This document shows positions 1-12,640 of a stretch of DNA of 64,000 nucleotides, in pieces (position 1 is the stretch's first letter; the number at the start of each line of letters is the position of its first letter). The stretch spans positions 128,568,335-128,632,334 of the forward strand of contig NC_080066.1 of NCBI RefSeq assembly GCF_949987535.1, given 5' to 3'. The notes below the pieces were generated by a model. It was not told the DNA's origin, ran no database searches, and was given only the letters and a program-made list of their open reading frames with translations. This DNA is from Balaenoptera acutorostrata (lineage: Eukaryota > Chordata > Mammalia > Artiodactyla > Balaenopteridae). A program made the position numbers and the translations under genes.

Positions 1-1454
1 TAATTCTGGCAAAAGGACCAATATCAATACATGTATTTGTAGCAGAGGAAACACGAGATTCTTTTTAACATACTTTGAACACCTTTAATAGCATAGATTA
101 AATTTAGGTTTCTCACTGAATTTCATTAATAAAGATTATTTTAAAATTGTATATATAGGTAATTTAATTTTTGTAATGCAGAAATAAATCTAGATTGTAG
201 AAATTACATATTGAAATAATTTATCTTGGTTATAGAAATTACAAATTGAAACAAATTGGGGGTATTCCTTATTGTTAATCCATTTTACTCTGCTATTATC
301 CTCAGAGGTTTACTACTCAATTTGTTTATAGCAATGCTGTGCTGTGGAAGTACAATGCAAGCCACAAATGAGAGCCACACATATAATTTCAAACTATTTA
401 GTAGCCATATTATAAATAGTAAAAATAAGCAAGGGGAGTTAATTTTAATTACATATTATATTTAGCATACTATATCCCCCAATTATCATTTCAACCTGTA
501 ATTAATAGTGTAAACATCATCGAGCTATTTTATACTGATTTAGTTTTTAGTATAAACCTAATTTAATTAAAATTGAATAAAGTTAAAAATTCAGTTCTTC
601 AGTGTCACTGACCATATTTCAATAGCCATTTGGGGCTAGTAGTTACCACATTGGACATCATTGGTCTACAGTCTTACGTATTGCTGTTATTAGTAGTCTT
701 ATCAACAATTAACAACTATTAGTTAGCCTAACATTGGTTTTATTTTAGTATCCACACATATCTCTGTTCTTGCATTTTCTTGCACTTAATAGAGTAAGCT
801 CCTCTTAAATCCAAACCTACTATAAGGAAGTACAAGAATCTAATTACTTCATTAAGTCTTTTATTGTAGTCAATTATTTTACTATAAATTATGTTTTCTT
901 TCCTTTACAGTTAGAAGATTATATTGATTCTCTTGTATCAATATAATGAATAAATTTGCATTAATAATGTGTGATTGAATTATTCTACTGTGTGGTTTCA
1001 GGTTATATTTTCCATAAATGTCTTTTTAGGCAGTAAAGGGAACTTTAGAAAATATTTGTTACAGGGTTTAGAACCACTGATCTACATGAATACACTAATG
1101 CTGGTTTTTGTCTCTCTGTGCAGGAAAAACAATACTGTATTGGGTTTTAACGAGAGAATTGTGCTGATTGATTTCTAGGCTTATTAAACTACTATACCAG
1201 CTCAACTCTCTGAACTCAGCAAAACCTTACTGGCCATTACACTGACCTTTCTTCTTTATTGGATTCTTCTATATCTCTCTCCTCTCCTCATCATTTCTGT
1301 CCATCTCACATTTTTCCTAAGCACATTAGATATATGTGTATTCTAATTAAGTGGTCTAATACATGAAGTGAGAGGAACATCAAATACTGAGAAAAAGCAT
1401 AAGAAAATGGGTTAGTGATGATATTGGTTATAAAATAATAAGGCAAAGTATATT
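1..1454. other. AT-rich unassigned DNA
   Basis: I see no recognisable repeat, coding region or RNA gene. Short frames of fewer than 70 codons at 256-465 and 975-1178 have no family resemblance and no coding signal, and are treated as chance. Confidence 0.5.
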
Positions 1455-1675
1455 CAAGTACTTACCATGTCTTAGTTATTGTGTTAAAGGCTTAACATAT
1501 ATTAGTTGATATATCTCAAAGCACTCTTTGAAGAATGCACAATTGTTTTTCTCCTTTTACTACTGAGGAAGTTGATATTTGCCTTTGGTCAGACCAGTAG
1601 TAAGTAGTTGAGTTGAGAATTGCACTCAGATTTTTAATTCCCCAAATCCTAAGCACTATGACCTATTGCCTCACA
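1455..1675 (-). mobile_element. MIR SINE relic, antisense
   Basis: Read on the plus strand it follows the antisense MIR order: a 'tactta-ccatgtc-ttag' start, a degraded 'cattttac-agatgagg' core (here 'cttttactactgaggaag'), then 'ggtcagaccagtagtaagtag' and 'attgcactcagattt'. It is heavily diverged, as expected for this mammal-wide family. Confidence 0.6.
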
Positions 1676-2549
1676 AGGAAATAGAAGCGGGCTTTTAGTG
1701 GATGAAAGCTCCACACTAACACACCTGTGTAGAGTGTAAGATCATTACAATTGCATGTTGTGTAGTTTTTACTTTAGTCCTTTTGTTTTAATCTAACAAA
1801 CCATTGCTGACAGCATTCAGATGAACAACACAGATGCATTTATATAATAGTGCCCCGTGACAAAAAGATTATGTGCTGTTTCACTATCTATCTAGTTCTA
1901 CAATATTAGGTTTATGCTAGTCATACAGCTGTAGCTAAACAGAGACTCCCCAGAACTGTCTAAGTTAATATTGGCTCCAATCATTCTGCTGCCTGTGGGG
2001 TATTAGAGCAAGACAGTGTTGTAGTTACATTTCAAAGGCAAAGGACCTTACTGTTCTCAGCTCACACACAGCAATTACACTCGTCCTACATAATTTGCCA
2101 TTCTTGTTTCCCTTTGCTGTTACTTTGCTGTTAGTACATGGAGTAATCTGCTTGTTAGGTTTAACAAAGATGTTAGCAGTATTTATTTCCTTAAAATGTT
2201 CCCTGTACATTAGGGGACAATGTTTTTTAGGGGACCAATTTTAATAGGCTGCTCTTCTTGTAGTCTCCATTTTAAAGAATAGGGTTTATATTCTTACTTT
2301 GAAGGATTTTTCTAAGGAATTCTTTGATGGCAACTTTATCCTTACATTTTACCCAACATCACCTTGACACATGTAGAGTATTGATGTTTAGGAAAGTGGC
2401 TGAGATAGGTGGTTTTAAAATAGTGAGGGAAAATAATATTATCCATTCTAAAACTTTTAAATGTTTTCAGTTATATCTATTAAATATATTAAAAGCATAT
2501 TTTACTTAAATAGTAAACAAATAAATTTTGAGTGTTAACATTTTTAGCA
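1676..2549. other. Unassigned DNA
   Basis: No repeat family, coding region or RNA gene is recognised here. The 61-codon minus-strand frame at 2025-2210 shows no family motif. Confidence 0.45.
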
Positions 2550-2670
2550 AATTCTTAACCTCAGTCTTCTTATCTGTAAAAGAGAAATAATTATTAAAAT
2601 AGGAACTTCTCAGCATTGTAATAAGGGTCAAAAGAAATCATATATGAAATTTAGTTTATACATGAAATTT
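2550..2670 (+). mobile_element. MIR SINE 3' fragment
   Basis: 'aacctcagtcttcttatctgtaaaa' is the MIR core 'cctcagtttcctcatctgtaaaatg', followed by the expected 'ataatt-ttaaaataggaac' and 'agggtcaaaagaaatcatatatg' tail. Only the 3' half is present. Confidence 0.65.
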
Positions 2671-3104
2671 GCATGTATGTTATTTCATAAATATTTTTGA
2701 TGATTGGTATAATTAATATGAGTTCTATTTAAAGACTATTTTTGATAAAATTCATCCTAGCAAATGATGAATTCCCCCTATAAATTTACTAATTGTTTAG
2801 ATTTTTTATATTCTTGAAGACATTTTCACCTAGCTTTCAAAAAAACAAAAAGGAAAAACTGTGCAAAAGCAAGATAGATTTGTGCAAGGTTAGAAAATGT
2901 ATTGTCAGGTATGCTAAAATCTTATTCCATATTTTATTTTAACTATGAAAATCATCATTTTCTAATTATTTCTCTCACAGTGGTTTTAACATTTTTCAAC
3001 AACCCCTCACCCGAAATATCAATACGTTGTTAATTTTGCTAAGCTAGATGAGATATAGCAATGTATTATAGTCAGGAATAAAATTGTTTAATTGAAATTT
3101 AGGT
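2671..3104. other. Unassigned AT-rich DNA
   Basis: No feature is recognised in this interval. Confidence 0.45.
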
Positions 3105-3620
3105 GTGTATCAGTCAGCTCGTGCTACAATAATGCTGTATAACAAACTACTCACAAGTTCAGTGGTTTAAATTTTTTAAAAATTAATTTTCATATTCATG
3201 AGTCATTGAGTGACTGCATCATGGCTGGTCTAGGCTGTATTCTAGAAAGTAGGCTCCAGGCGCCCAATTCTAGATTATAGATTGAGTTCAGGTTCAGGTC
3301 TGTACCTTATCATGCTCAATCTTTTGGGTCCAGCAATGACCCAGTGCATGTGGCCATCTCCATGTATCTTATTGTGCAATCCAGCTTGAAAGACAGTGGC
3401 TTGCTGAGGACATTTTCTTCTCATGGTAAATCACCAGGGTTAAGGAAGCCAAGCCAAACTTCACAACCACATTTCAAGCCTCTACTTACAACTTCCACTA
3501 ACATCTCATTGGCCAAAGAAATTCCATGTTCAAGTCAATGTCAAGATGAGGGTAAGTATATTTTGCCCATAATAAAGCTATACCATGGCCATAGTTGTGT
3601 GATCATATCATTGAAAAGTG
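3105..3620 (-). mobile_element. Ancient LTR-like repeat, antisense (MaLR/ERVL type)
   Basis: It begins 'tgtatcagtcagctcgtgctac' followed by 'aataatgctgtataacaaac', the usual antisense start of a common group of mammalian LTR-type repeats. It carries the later block 'catttcaagcctctacttac' with 'aacatctcattggccaaag' at the expected distance. The exact subfamily is uncertain. The 98-codon plus-strand frame inside it (3344-3640) is a by-product of this repeat. Confidence 0.45.
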
Positions 3621-4859
3621 AAGAATTGGAAACAGTCTAGAATCTAAGATAAGTATCACCTAGGGTAAGGTAAGTGGTTTGTTAAATGAGATGTACACAG
3701 TAGGATTCAAACAAAAGACAAATTATTATTTTTTCCTACTTCAGGTGTTGTGATTTCTTTATGTAGAAACCTCTTTCCTGGCTCTGGATGAAATATCAGA
3801 CATATCCCATACTCTTTTGGTCAACTTGAGATAATAAAATAGGAAACTTAAACCTTTACATAATTCAAATCTTTCCCCCTCCTTAGAGGGGAAGGCCTAC
3901 CCTGGACTTAGACATCTGCAATAGAAGGAGCAGTTAATGTTTGACATCTCTCTTTCTTGCCACATTTGTTCTCTTACTCGCTAGCTGCTTTATTAGTGGG
4001 TCAGGTGGTTTGGGAGGGCTCTTTCAGAACTGATAGAAGTAGTGGAAGGGAAGTAAAAGGCCAGGAAACATCTTAAATGACCAGTTAATGGTAACATGGC
4101 ATCGGATTCATTTGCGAGGCAAGTAGAGAATTTCCTACTTTTTTTTTTATTGTGAAGCATATGGTGAGGATTTTTGTTTCTTTATTTCTGTTTTTTTTTT
4201 TTTTAGAGTTCTCTCCTTGTGACTTTGTATATCTTTGGCTGAGCTGCCAAGAGCCTCTTCTTTGATAGATATTTTAGCCTGGTTGATTCTACAACTATTC
4301 CCACTGCTTTCTACTATGCTAAAACTAAGAAAACCTGAAACTACTTTAGCCCAGCTGTTTTGCTTTTCATGTTCTGAATATGATTTAGGTTCTTGCGATA
4401 AGAAGCATATCATGCAATGAATAGAATGGTCGGTCTTGTGACATGCATTTTAAAAATGCTGTTCCTAACAGGGGCCATTGAACAGAATTTTTGATTTAAG
4501 GTGATGGATGTGTTCCTCAAAATCCTGTGTTATGCTATTTTATTGAGGTAAGGGTAACATACACAAAGATAGGAGAAAATCACACATTAAGCCTTTCCAA
4601 TACCTGGCAAACTGAGCCCAGGAGAAAGGTGGGAGTGAATGGTATTATGTTCAGGGAAAGAGTGCCACCTATTGGTACTTGCTGCACTAGACTGTATTCA
4701 TATACTTTGCTTTCAGTTACCATTTGGTGTGAAGGATTGACAAACAGGGAAAAATTCTTATAAACTAATGCAGTTTTTATACTATACTTTTCTTGTTATC
4801 TTATTTAACACGCATATATAAGCTCATTCATGCAATGGTAATATGCACTGTAGCGGGGG
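3621..4859. other. Unassigned DNA with two T-runs
   Basis: Contains T-runs near 4138-4148 and 4191-4204. Opposed frames of 61 and 88 codons overlap at 4147-4420; neither resembles a known protein. No repeat was assigned with confidence. Confidence 0.4.
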
Positions 4860-5745
4860 ATACTGTTGCGGCAGCTTTCTAATTCGATAGGCAGCCACCT
4901 GATCTTGGCTAGAGTAGCATTTGGAGGCCTAATTCTTTGGGGTGGCTTTTGGCCCATTCCTTCCTCAGGCTCGAATCTGTCTCATCAGCCCTTCCAAAAA
5001 TTCTCTAAGCCATTTAATACCCTGCAATAAAACCCTTTCTGTTTAATTAGCTAGAATGGATTCTTTCTTCTTGTACTAAATACAGATAGAGTAAATATTA
5101 GCTGGAGGTGCTGAAGGTCAGACTCTAAAGAAAATAGAAGGCTGAGATTGCTAAATTGATCTGACAGGGCTTAAAAATCATAAATATCCCTCCAGATACT
5201 TGAATTTAAGACCAGAGAATTATGCAATGGTAGTATATGGTACATATTTGTGAAAGATCTACTTATATTATTGCCTGGAGTCACTTAGAATGAAGCGCTT
5301 ATTAAGTTATATAAAGACTGTGGGTTGAGCTGGATATTTTTAGCTTCCTTAGAGGATTTATAGGAAAAATAAAATGATAAGCTTAGAGCTTTAAAAATCC
5401 TTGCTCATTGAATTATCAGAAGATAAGAGGTCTTCTATGGTGCCCCTAATAGAATCCGATCCTTGAAGGCATAATATTAACATACAAAAACCAGAAAGAG
5501 TCTGATCCTTTGAGTTGCCAAATTATCGATACAAAGTTAGATGAATTCATAGCCCCCCTAAATGTCTTATTTAAGTTTGGGGTGTCTGTTGGGAAACAGT
5601 GGGACTCTAAGAATTGAAATGGGGTACTCTGGGGGATCCAGATACATCTTAGTGCCTGAAGTCTGAATGTCACTGAGCCTCTCTTGGCAGGAGAGGCAAC
5701 CCCTCCCTATCTGATAGTGTTGCCCCTTCCTTGTCTGAAGTTGTT
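4860..5745 (+). mobile_element. ERVL/MaLR-like relic: LTR 3' part plus internal region
   Basis: The left part ends in an LTR-type polyadenylation block, 'ccctgcaataaaacccttt' followed by 'ctgtttaattagctagaatg'. The right part (from about 5080) resembles the non-coding internal sequence of MaLR/ERVL elements, for example 'gtgtctgttgggaaacagtg' followed by 'gactctaagaattgaaatgg'. No retroviral protein frame remains. The element is old, and the boundaries and subfamily are inferred from pattern only. Confidence 0.4.
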
Positions 5746-5779
5746 GTCATGAGGCAGTTGACGTATAATGTGATATTAC

Positions 5780-6530
5780 ACAGTATGTTCTTTATTGTAT
5801 CTGACTTCTTATTCAACATAATATTTTTGAGAATCATCTATATTGCTGCATGTGTTAGTAATTGATCCTGTTTATTGCTGAAATATTCCATAAAATAAAT
5901 TTGCTTATCCATTTCCTGTTGATGGACATTTGGGCTATTTTCAGTTTGGCAAAATATGAATAAACCTGCTATGAACATTTTTTGAAGTCTTCTTTTGACA
6001 TATGTTTTTATTTGTCTTGTGTAAATATCTAGGAGTGGAATTGCTTGGGCATATAATAGGTGCTTAACTGCCAAAGAACTTTACAGAGTAGTTGTACAAT
6101 TTATAGCAATTCAAGAGTCTGGTTGGTTCAAATCTTTGCCAACAATTGGTGTTGTCAAGTTTTTAAAATTTTAGTCATTCTACTGCGTCTGAAGTAGCAT
6201 CTCTTTGTAGTTTTAACTGATTTTCCTGATTACTAATGATGTTGAGCATACTGCATATGCTTACGGGCCATTCTTATATATTCTTTTTTGAAGTGTCCAT
6301 TCAAGAATTTGCCCATTTGTTTTAATTGGGTTTGTCTTAATTAGTGAATTGCAAAAGTTCTTTATATAGTCTAAGTTTTAATTTAATGATTAGTGATTTT
6401 TTGTGGCTTGTCAAAGAAAACTGTGACCCCCAAGGTCATAAAGATTTTCTCCAATTTATTTGCAGGTGCTTTATATTTAAGAGCTCCTTCTATTATTGGT
6501 CATTCGTGATGGCTTAGTGTTAAAATTTCT
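5780..6530 (-). mobile_element. Ancient L1, ORF2 3' region, antisense
   Basis: Minus-strand translation of 5838-6074 keeps the L1 ORF2 C-terminal pattern 'AIPLLDIYTRQIK' then 'KMFIAGLF' and 'MEYFSNKQ', which parallels '[11 protein letters not shown]', 'KMFIAALF' and 'MEYYSAIKR' in the young L1 at 39.2-39.4 kb. Frameshifts and stops break it elsewhere. It is a non-functional, mid-age to old L1. Confidence 0.8.
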
Positions 6531-7905
6531 ACTTTTGCCTTCCTTTGGTTTATTTCTCTGCATATCTTCTTCCATTCCTTAACTATCAAGCTTTTGAAAA
6601 TCCCACTTCCTTCAAATGTTTTTGTTTACTACATAATGCTGGATCTTGGTTTTATAAATTCAGTCTGAGAATTTCTATTTTGGTAAGTTACCTTAACTCA
6701 TTTACATTTATTTTAATAAATGAATAGATACAATTTTCTTCGGCAGGTATATAGAATTTATAAATTCTACTTTTTGTGCTTCACTTGGTATCTAATTTAT
6801 TAAGGTCATTTAAATATTTTTTCTTTATAACGTTCTTGATATAAAATGTTCTTCCTTCTCCATATACCTGGCATGCAGGTATTTCCTGATTGTTCATTCT
6901 CTACCCCAACCTCCCAAAGCACAATTTTGGTATTATTTTGAGTTTAGTTATGTGTTCTTTTGAACCTTTTTTGTTTACTGCAGATTTAGATAGTAGTCAA
7001 TTCAGTAAGTTATTTTCTCACCCTTACATCATTAATAATGTTAATAAACTTTTATTAATTAGCATCCTTTTGCATTTATTTCTGTCCTTATTTGGTTACT
7101 TCCTCCATATATAATTTCATGTAGGTTTTTTTCTTAAAACTTTTGACACTTTGTGTGATTGAAAATAGTTTTATTTTGTCTATTTCTCTAAATGAGAATT
7201 TGCTAGTATAAAACTATGCCATTAATTTATTTTTATTTTTCCCCAGTAACTTGAAAATGATGTATCACTGTTTTCTTGCCTACAGTGTCAGTGATTCATC
7301 CTATCAATCTGATGCTTGCTTTTAAGTCAGATTCACTCTCTAAGCTTGGAGAGTTGTCACATTATTTTAGGTATTCTTGAATTTCACTCTAATTTATCTA
7401 GATTGTGTGTGTGTGTGTGTGTGTGCATGACTGAGAGATTCTTTTGAAGTTTTTATCTTTCCTTAATTCTTAGGAACTATGAACTTTTATTATTTAAAAT
7501 ATTTCCTTCTTTTTATGTTTTTTCTTCACATACTAGGACATCTATCATTTCAATATTGCTGCATCTACTTCTACCACTTATATCCTTAACTTTTTTTCAC
7601 ATTATTTATCTGTTTCTAATACTTTCTAGGAGAATTTCTTGACCTGATCTTTTGACTTAGTGACTTGCTTTTTTGCCACTAAATTCACACTTGATATTTT
7701 CATTTTAGATATTCTGTATTTTATATATAACAGTTGGACTATCTTTTTTTATAAAGATCTGACTTCACTCCATGTTACAGTAGCCTTCCTGATCTCTTCG
7801 AGGAAGAGATTTATTTTGCTTATTTTAATTTCTTATTCTCTCAGGTTCATTAATTTTTCTTCATCTTTTATTATTACTCAGTTTGTTGTCTTTCTTCTCT
7901 AGGGT
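6531..7905 (-). mobile_element. Ancient L1-type sequence, antisense, strongly decayed
   Basis: T-rich sequence with the composition and phrases typical of antisense L1M/HAL1, such as 'tcatttacatttattttaat' and 'tgtatcactgttttcttgcc'. It probably continues the element at 5780, with an internal deletion or join to a second copy. The boundary at the right, near 'tttgttgtctttcttctctagg', is approximate. Confidence 0.45.
7404..7425. repeat. (TG)11 microsatellite
   Basis: Eleven uninterrupted TG units lie inside the old L1-type sequence. Confidence 0.95.
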
Positions 7906-8284
7906 TTGTGTTCTTTGGAGGTCCCATTAGTTTTTCTGGTTAGATTATATTCCTTTTAGGAAAAGAGCAAAGGTGGATTAAAGTTTGATCCCTGGTTGGT
8001 GCATTTCTGCATAAGTTTAGAGTGGGGGATGAATGAGGAAGGCATATTAGGATGGTGAGAATCTGAAATAGGAATATATACTTCCATTTTTGACAATCCA
8101 CATGACCGTGTCTCTAGTGGAATTTCCCATCATTCTCTGAAATTCCTTTTCTCTAAGGGTTAATTCCCAGGGTTTTAATTATTCAGATCTTAGAGTCCAG
8201 AGGGGGCTGTGGAGAGAATATCAAAGGCAACTGGGTCTTCCTGCACCATTTTATCCATTTTCCATCCCAACTTGATTGCAATCT
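7906..8284. other. Unassigned DNA
   Basis: No repeat, coding region or RNA gene recognised. Confidence 0.4.
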
Positions 8285-8663
8285 TGATTTTAGGCTACTG
8301 TAACAGTCAGTGTTCTCCAGAGAAAGAGAAAAAATAGGATATATCTATAATAACTCTATCTATCTCTGCCTCTGTCTCTATCTCTATCTCTCTAATCACT
8401 GTTCTCTTTACCACTGGAAATATAGTCATCAGTGCCTTTAAATCTAATCTGATTAGAGAACCAATTCCAGAAATCACAGAACCAATTTTTAAAAACTCAT
8501 TCTTAAGATTCTGTTCCTCTAGAACCACTGTTCTTGGTACCAAATTCTGTATAAGTCAGCATTCTCTAAAGAAACAAAATCAATAGGAGACACACACTCT
8601 CACAGAGGGAGAGAGAGGATTGGTTCACATGATTGGGGGTTGTGAGGACTGGCAAGTCTGAAA
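8285..8663. mobile_element. Ancient interspersed repeat, two copies of its start
   Basis: 'cagtcagtgttctccagaga' at 8307 and 'aagtcagcattctctaaaga' at 8551 are two versions of the frequent mammalian repeat start that runs into a pyrimidine- or purine-rich microsatellite. The first is followed by (TATC/TCTC)n at 8341-8395, the second by (AC) and (GAGA) tracts. 'cttggtaccaaattctgtat' just before the second copy is the usual terminal phrase of the same group. Family name not certain. Confidence 0.4.
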
Positions 8664-8726
8664 TGCACCCCACAACAAAGAATTATCCAGTCTAAAGTCA
8701 ATAGTGTCAGTGTTGGAAAACCCTGG
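8664..8726 (+). mobile_element. MER5A hAT-type DNA transposon, 3' fragment
   Basis: 'caccccacaacaaagaatta' then 'tccagtctaaagtcaatagtg' and the end 'gttggaaaaccctgg' match the MER5A right half. The left half is absent, replaced by the preceding repeat. Confidence 0.75.
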
Positions 8727-9284
8727 TGTAAAGTGATATTTATAAGCTGGAATAATTCTACTTAAAGCTAAGGGTGCAACATAAAGTATAAAACATTACC
8801 AAAGGATCCTTTAATAAGCATATGATAGTTAAACTGTTATAGTTAAATTCGATCTTCTTAGACTGAAGTAATTTTCTAACACAAGAAATCTAGAATGTTG
8901 TAATTATATAATGGAATCTAACATTGCCAAATATTAACAAATAAAAATCTGGGGCAAAATAACATGTAATTTGTTTCTTTCTAATTATTTTTAAACATTA
9001 ACTAATGCTTTCCTACAAAACAAAATAGTGCCAATGAATTTTGAGTTTAGGAGCTGACTGTAAAATTCTTTCTTTATATGATTACCCATTTTTTTAAAAT
9101 AGAAACAAAGCAAATGTATCTTACCTTCCTGACCCTTTAGTCTATTATAAAAACAAAACCTGGTGGAAGCATAATTTGGAAAATACCAAAAATTTGAAGA
9201 CTACCACCAATCACATTATGCAGATATGATGGCAATTAATATTTTGCTGTGTATCCTTGTTGTTTTCCTTGTTATGTAAATATA
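8727..9284. other. AT-rich unassigned DNA
   Basis: No feature recognised. Confidence 0.4.
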
Positions 9285-9420
9285 TAATATATCTCTCTAT
9301 ACTGTACTATTTATAATCTCTATATCTCTATATACTGAGCTACCTATAATATCTAGCTATAATAGCTAATATCTAAACATTGAGCTATCTATAATATCAA
9401 GACATATTTATGTGTATTAT
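9285..9420. repeat. Imperfect AT-rich tandem repeat
   Basis: Variants of 'tactgagctacctataatat' recur: 'tactgtactatttataatct' near 9300, 'tactgagctacctataatat' near 9332 and 'attgagctatctataatatc' near 9379. This suggests a short minisatellite with drifted units of about 35-50 bp. Confidence 0.6.
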
Positions 9421-11548
9421 ATTTAGAATATCCATTATAATATTAGAATATCTTTTTTATTCATTATATTTGGGGCATTTTCCTATAACCTTATATTTTC
9501 TTCAAAGACATGATTTTAATGAGTATATCTTGTGGAGGTATAATGAATTCAACTGATCCCTTTTTATTAGATATTTCATTTCCTCTTCTTTCATACTGAT
9601 ATAATCCTGTACTGTTTAGATCTACCTCTTATATAATGTGTATAGCTTTATTATTTAGATCAATCTGAGAGCTTCTTTTTAAATAGGGATTCTTACATAT
9701 TTACATGCACTGATGTAACTGATGTTGGTCTGTCGTTTTACGTATTTGAGTTTTTAATTTTCTTGTATTTCTTCTCTTTGACTATAAGTATTAATTTTCT
9801 TTTCTATTTTACCCTCCAATAATTTGTAAGATATTCTATTAGTGGCTATATTATGCTATTTTAAAATATCATTATTTAAACTATTTTCCTGAATTCTTTT
9901 CACTATAAAATTAAAACCATATATCAATTTCTTCTTCCTAGCTTATTTCTAGAGAGTGAAATTATATAAATCTCGTACATTAGACAAACTCATACAAGGA
10001 CATTTAGAATTAATGGATTTCCTCAGAATATTTACATTAGAAAGTGGGAAATACATGAAATTTTTACACTGAAAATCTCTCCCCTATTTAATAATGTGAT
10101 CCCTTTTAATTTTCAAAGAATTTTAGTAAACTTTTTATATTCATAAGTCCTAGAATATACTACTAGAAAATTAGAAATACAAAATATGAAGATTTTTAGT
10201 TTTTGTATACCAGTCTTGAAGAATCACTTTATTTTTATGTTTCTACTGTAACTATTTATGATTGTACTATGTGTGTAAGATTCTGAGGGAAATGGTAGTA
10301 GGTTCTACTCTAATGTATATTAATCTCTTTTAAGAAACATATTATTTTATTGTTTTTTCTTATGTCTACACTGATTATGTACAACTCTACCTTCCATTTT
10401 CCACCCTCCAATTCCTGTAAATTTGAGAATGATGAATGAAAATCACTGTAAAAGTTATTGTTCTTTCACTTCTATTATTTTTGCAAGTACATCCCTTTTG
10501 GTGGGTAGAAATCTTTGCTTTAATCTTTCATTTCAAATGAGGTCTACTCTTTGGCTCAAAATGAATTATCTTTTGGGGCAAATTATTTTCATCTCTCCCA
10601 ATATGTTGAATTAAATCTTGATAATGGTGGTAATAATAAAATACTATTACAACTATTTTTTGAGGAATAAGGTCATCTTTAAAGTGTTGTTTGAATTTTA
10701 AACTGTATTAAAACAACAGCTCAATTGGGGATTATAAAACTTACTTAAGAATAAGAAGTTAAGTATTTACAAAATTATGGAAAATATTCTGATTGAATAT
10801 TTCCATAATAAAGGAAAGTTAAATATTCTTGCATTATGAGTGACCAATTAAAATAAATTATTTAAAAAAAAACAGTATGCATTTATCAGAAATTTAGTTT
10901 ATGTGTTATATTCTTTTTTTTGTTATTGTTGTTAACCAGCACCATGATTTTTCACATTTATTTCCGAACTGATCATGAACCAACTGTCTCTAATGAATAA
11001 ACAGCTGATACATCATATTATTATGAATATAAAGAAATGAGAACAAATTTTCCATAAACATTAAACTAATGGGTGATTTAAAAAATTTGCATAGGAAGAT
11101 AATAGCACCGTATCTTGGTGGATTTTTTTTTTTATTGTAGGTATTTAAACTCCCACAGCCTACTGCCCTCCTAAGAAATACAAACTTGTTTGGATGTCAA
11201 GAATGCTCTTGCTCATCAATCACACTACTATTTTTTATCTGCCTTCTGTGTTTTAAGGGATGTGGGGTTGCTCTGCTCTAAGTGTCTTAGGCCTTGTCTA
11301 GAGCAAAGCATTCACCACCGGAACAATCTACTGGTATAAACAGAACCCCAACTCCTTAAATGCTGGAAGATAATGGAAGTCTGGGAAAATCACTTTGGAT
11401 GGGTATTGAGAGTAGGCATACAGTGCTGAAGCCAGCAGTGGGGCTCATGCAGAAGAACATGTGGGTCAGGATCACTGTGGCTGTCAACAGGGGAGGGGCC
11501 AATCCTACAGAAGTACAGGGAGCCTGAGTGGCAGCTTCCCAGCTGCTG
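9421..11548. other. AT-rich DNA, possible antisense L1 remnants
   Basis: The phrase around 9690-9850 ('acatatttacatgcactgat', then 'tttaattttcttgtatttct') resembles the antisense ORF1-ORF2 linker of ancient L1 and may be a remnant. From about 11110 to 11548 the sequence is more complex and less AT-rich, but I could not assign it. Confidence 0.3.
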
Positions 11549-11594
11549 TGCTCTCAAGGCCTGAGTGCTCTCAAGGCCTGAGTGCTCTCAAGGC
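11549..11594. repeat. 17-bp tandem repeat, 2.7 copies
   Basis: The unit 'tgctctcaaggcctgag' occurs at 11549-11565 and 11566-11582 without a mismatch and starts a third time at 11583-11594 (12 bases). It keeps a frame of no known protein. Confidence 0.95.
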
Positions 11595-11959
11595 ACTCAA
11601 GTCAGTGTCTGTAAATGCACAGCCCTTCCTACAGCATAGTCTTCCCTTCTTTGCAGGGAGCTCTTCAGTTCTTGGGTAAAGTACATTAGAATTCTTCTTT
11701 GTAATAACTGCCCCTTTACTTAAGCCTGTTTCTTGTCCCCAAAACTTTGCTCTCTACTTCTTATCCAGTTTTTGTTTACTTGTGTCTTAGTAAATACAAA
11801 CTATTTACTCATAAAAGTTCTCAAATGAAAAGTAGAAAGTCACCTAGTCAAACAATAAACTTCTTTATTGGGAAGAAATTTGCTAGTCTATTCTATGTAG
11901 GCTCTATGGACGATTTTGATCTGGACATACCAAATGTTTCTTAACGTATTTCTCCTACT
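11595..11959. other. Unassigned DNA
   Basis: No repeat or gene recognised; short frames here have no family signal. Confidence 0.4.
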
Positions 11960-12640
11960 TTAAATTCACAAAGACATGATAAGAATTCAAGTGCTTATTG
12001 CTCCCTGCATTGACTATTGCCGTTGTTTTCTTACTGGTCTCTCTGTCATTATTTTCTCCTACCTTCAATTTATTCTACACACTGATGACATTTTACATTT
12101 TCTAAAGCAGAAACACTTGGCTTTTCAACAAGGAAATCTAAACTCCTTGCTTGGCATTCAAGAATCTACACAGTTTGTCACCACCTTGCTGTTCATGGCT
12201 TGCTCTCCACTGTCATACTTGGTATGCGTCATGCCCTAGAGGAAGGTGAGCTTGGTGAAGCTGCACATGCCCTTCATTTCCTTGTCATTGTCCTTGAGGT
12301 CAAGCAGTTCTTTCCACTAGAAATGTTTCCCTCTTCACTTTTATGCTCTCTCCTTTTTGAAAACTTTTTAAACTTTAAAACACAGCTCAAATGATTAATT
12401 CTTCTTTAAACTTTCCAGGATAATTTCCAATCACTATTCATGTCTCTCACTTTGGGGGATCCCTCAGGATGTCTCATTCTTCCTTTATTGAAATGTTTTA
12501 TTCTTATATCTAATTTTCCCTACTGGGTGTTAAGCTTTGTGAAGCAGATCCTGAATCTCATTTTTTCTTATCACGGTAACTAGCAAAATATCTGGCTCAT
12601 AGTAAGTCTTTATATACATTGATTTTCATTAAAGATTATA
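11960..12640 (+). mobile_element. L2 LINE 3' region, sense
   Basis: It follows the L2 consensus order: a 'ggcattcaagaatctacaca' type block, 'ttgctgttcatggcttgctctc', then 'cttttaaac-cacagctcaaat' and 'gggtgttaagctttgtgaag'. It ends with 'ctagcaaaatatctggctcat' followed by 'agtaagtctttatata', the L2 tail 'cctggcacatagtaggtgctc'. No intact frame survives. The short frames at 11976-12394 are remnants of no coding value. Confidence 0.7.

Noticed and set aside
8341..8395. Pyrimidine-rich tandem units considered as a CRISPR-like array
   Set aside because: Units are 4-6 bp microsatellite words without spacers, and the genome is mammalian.
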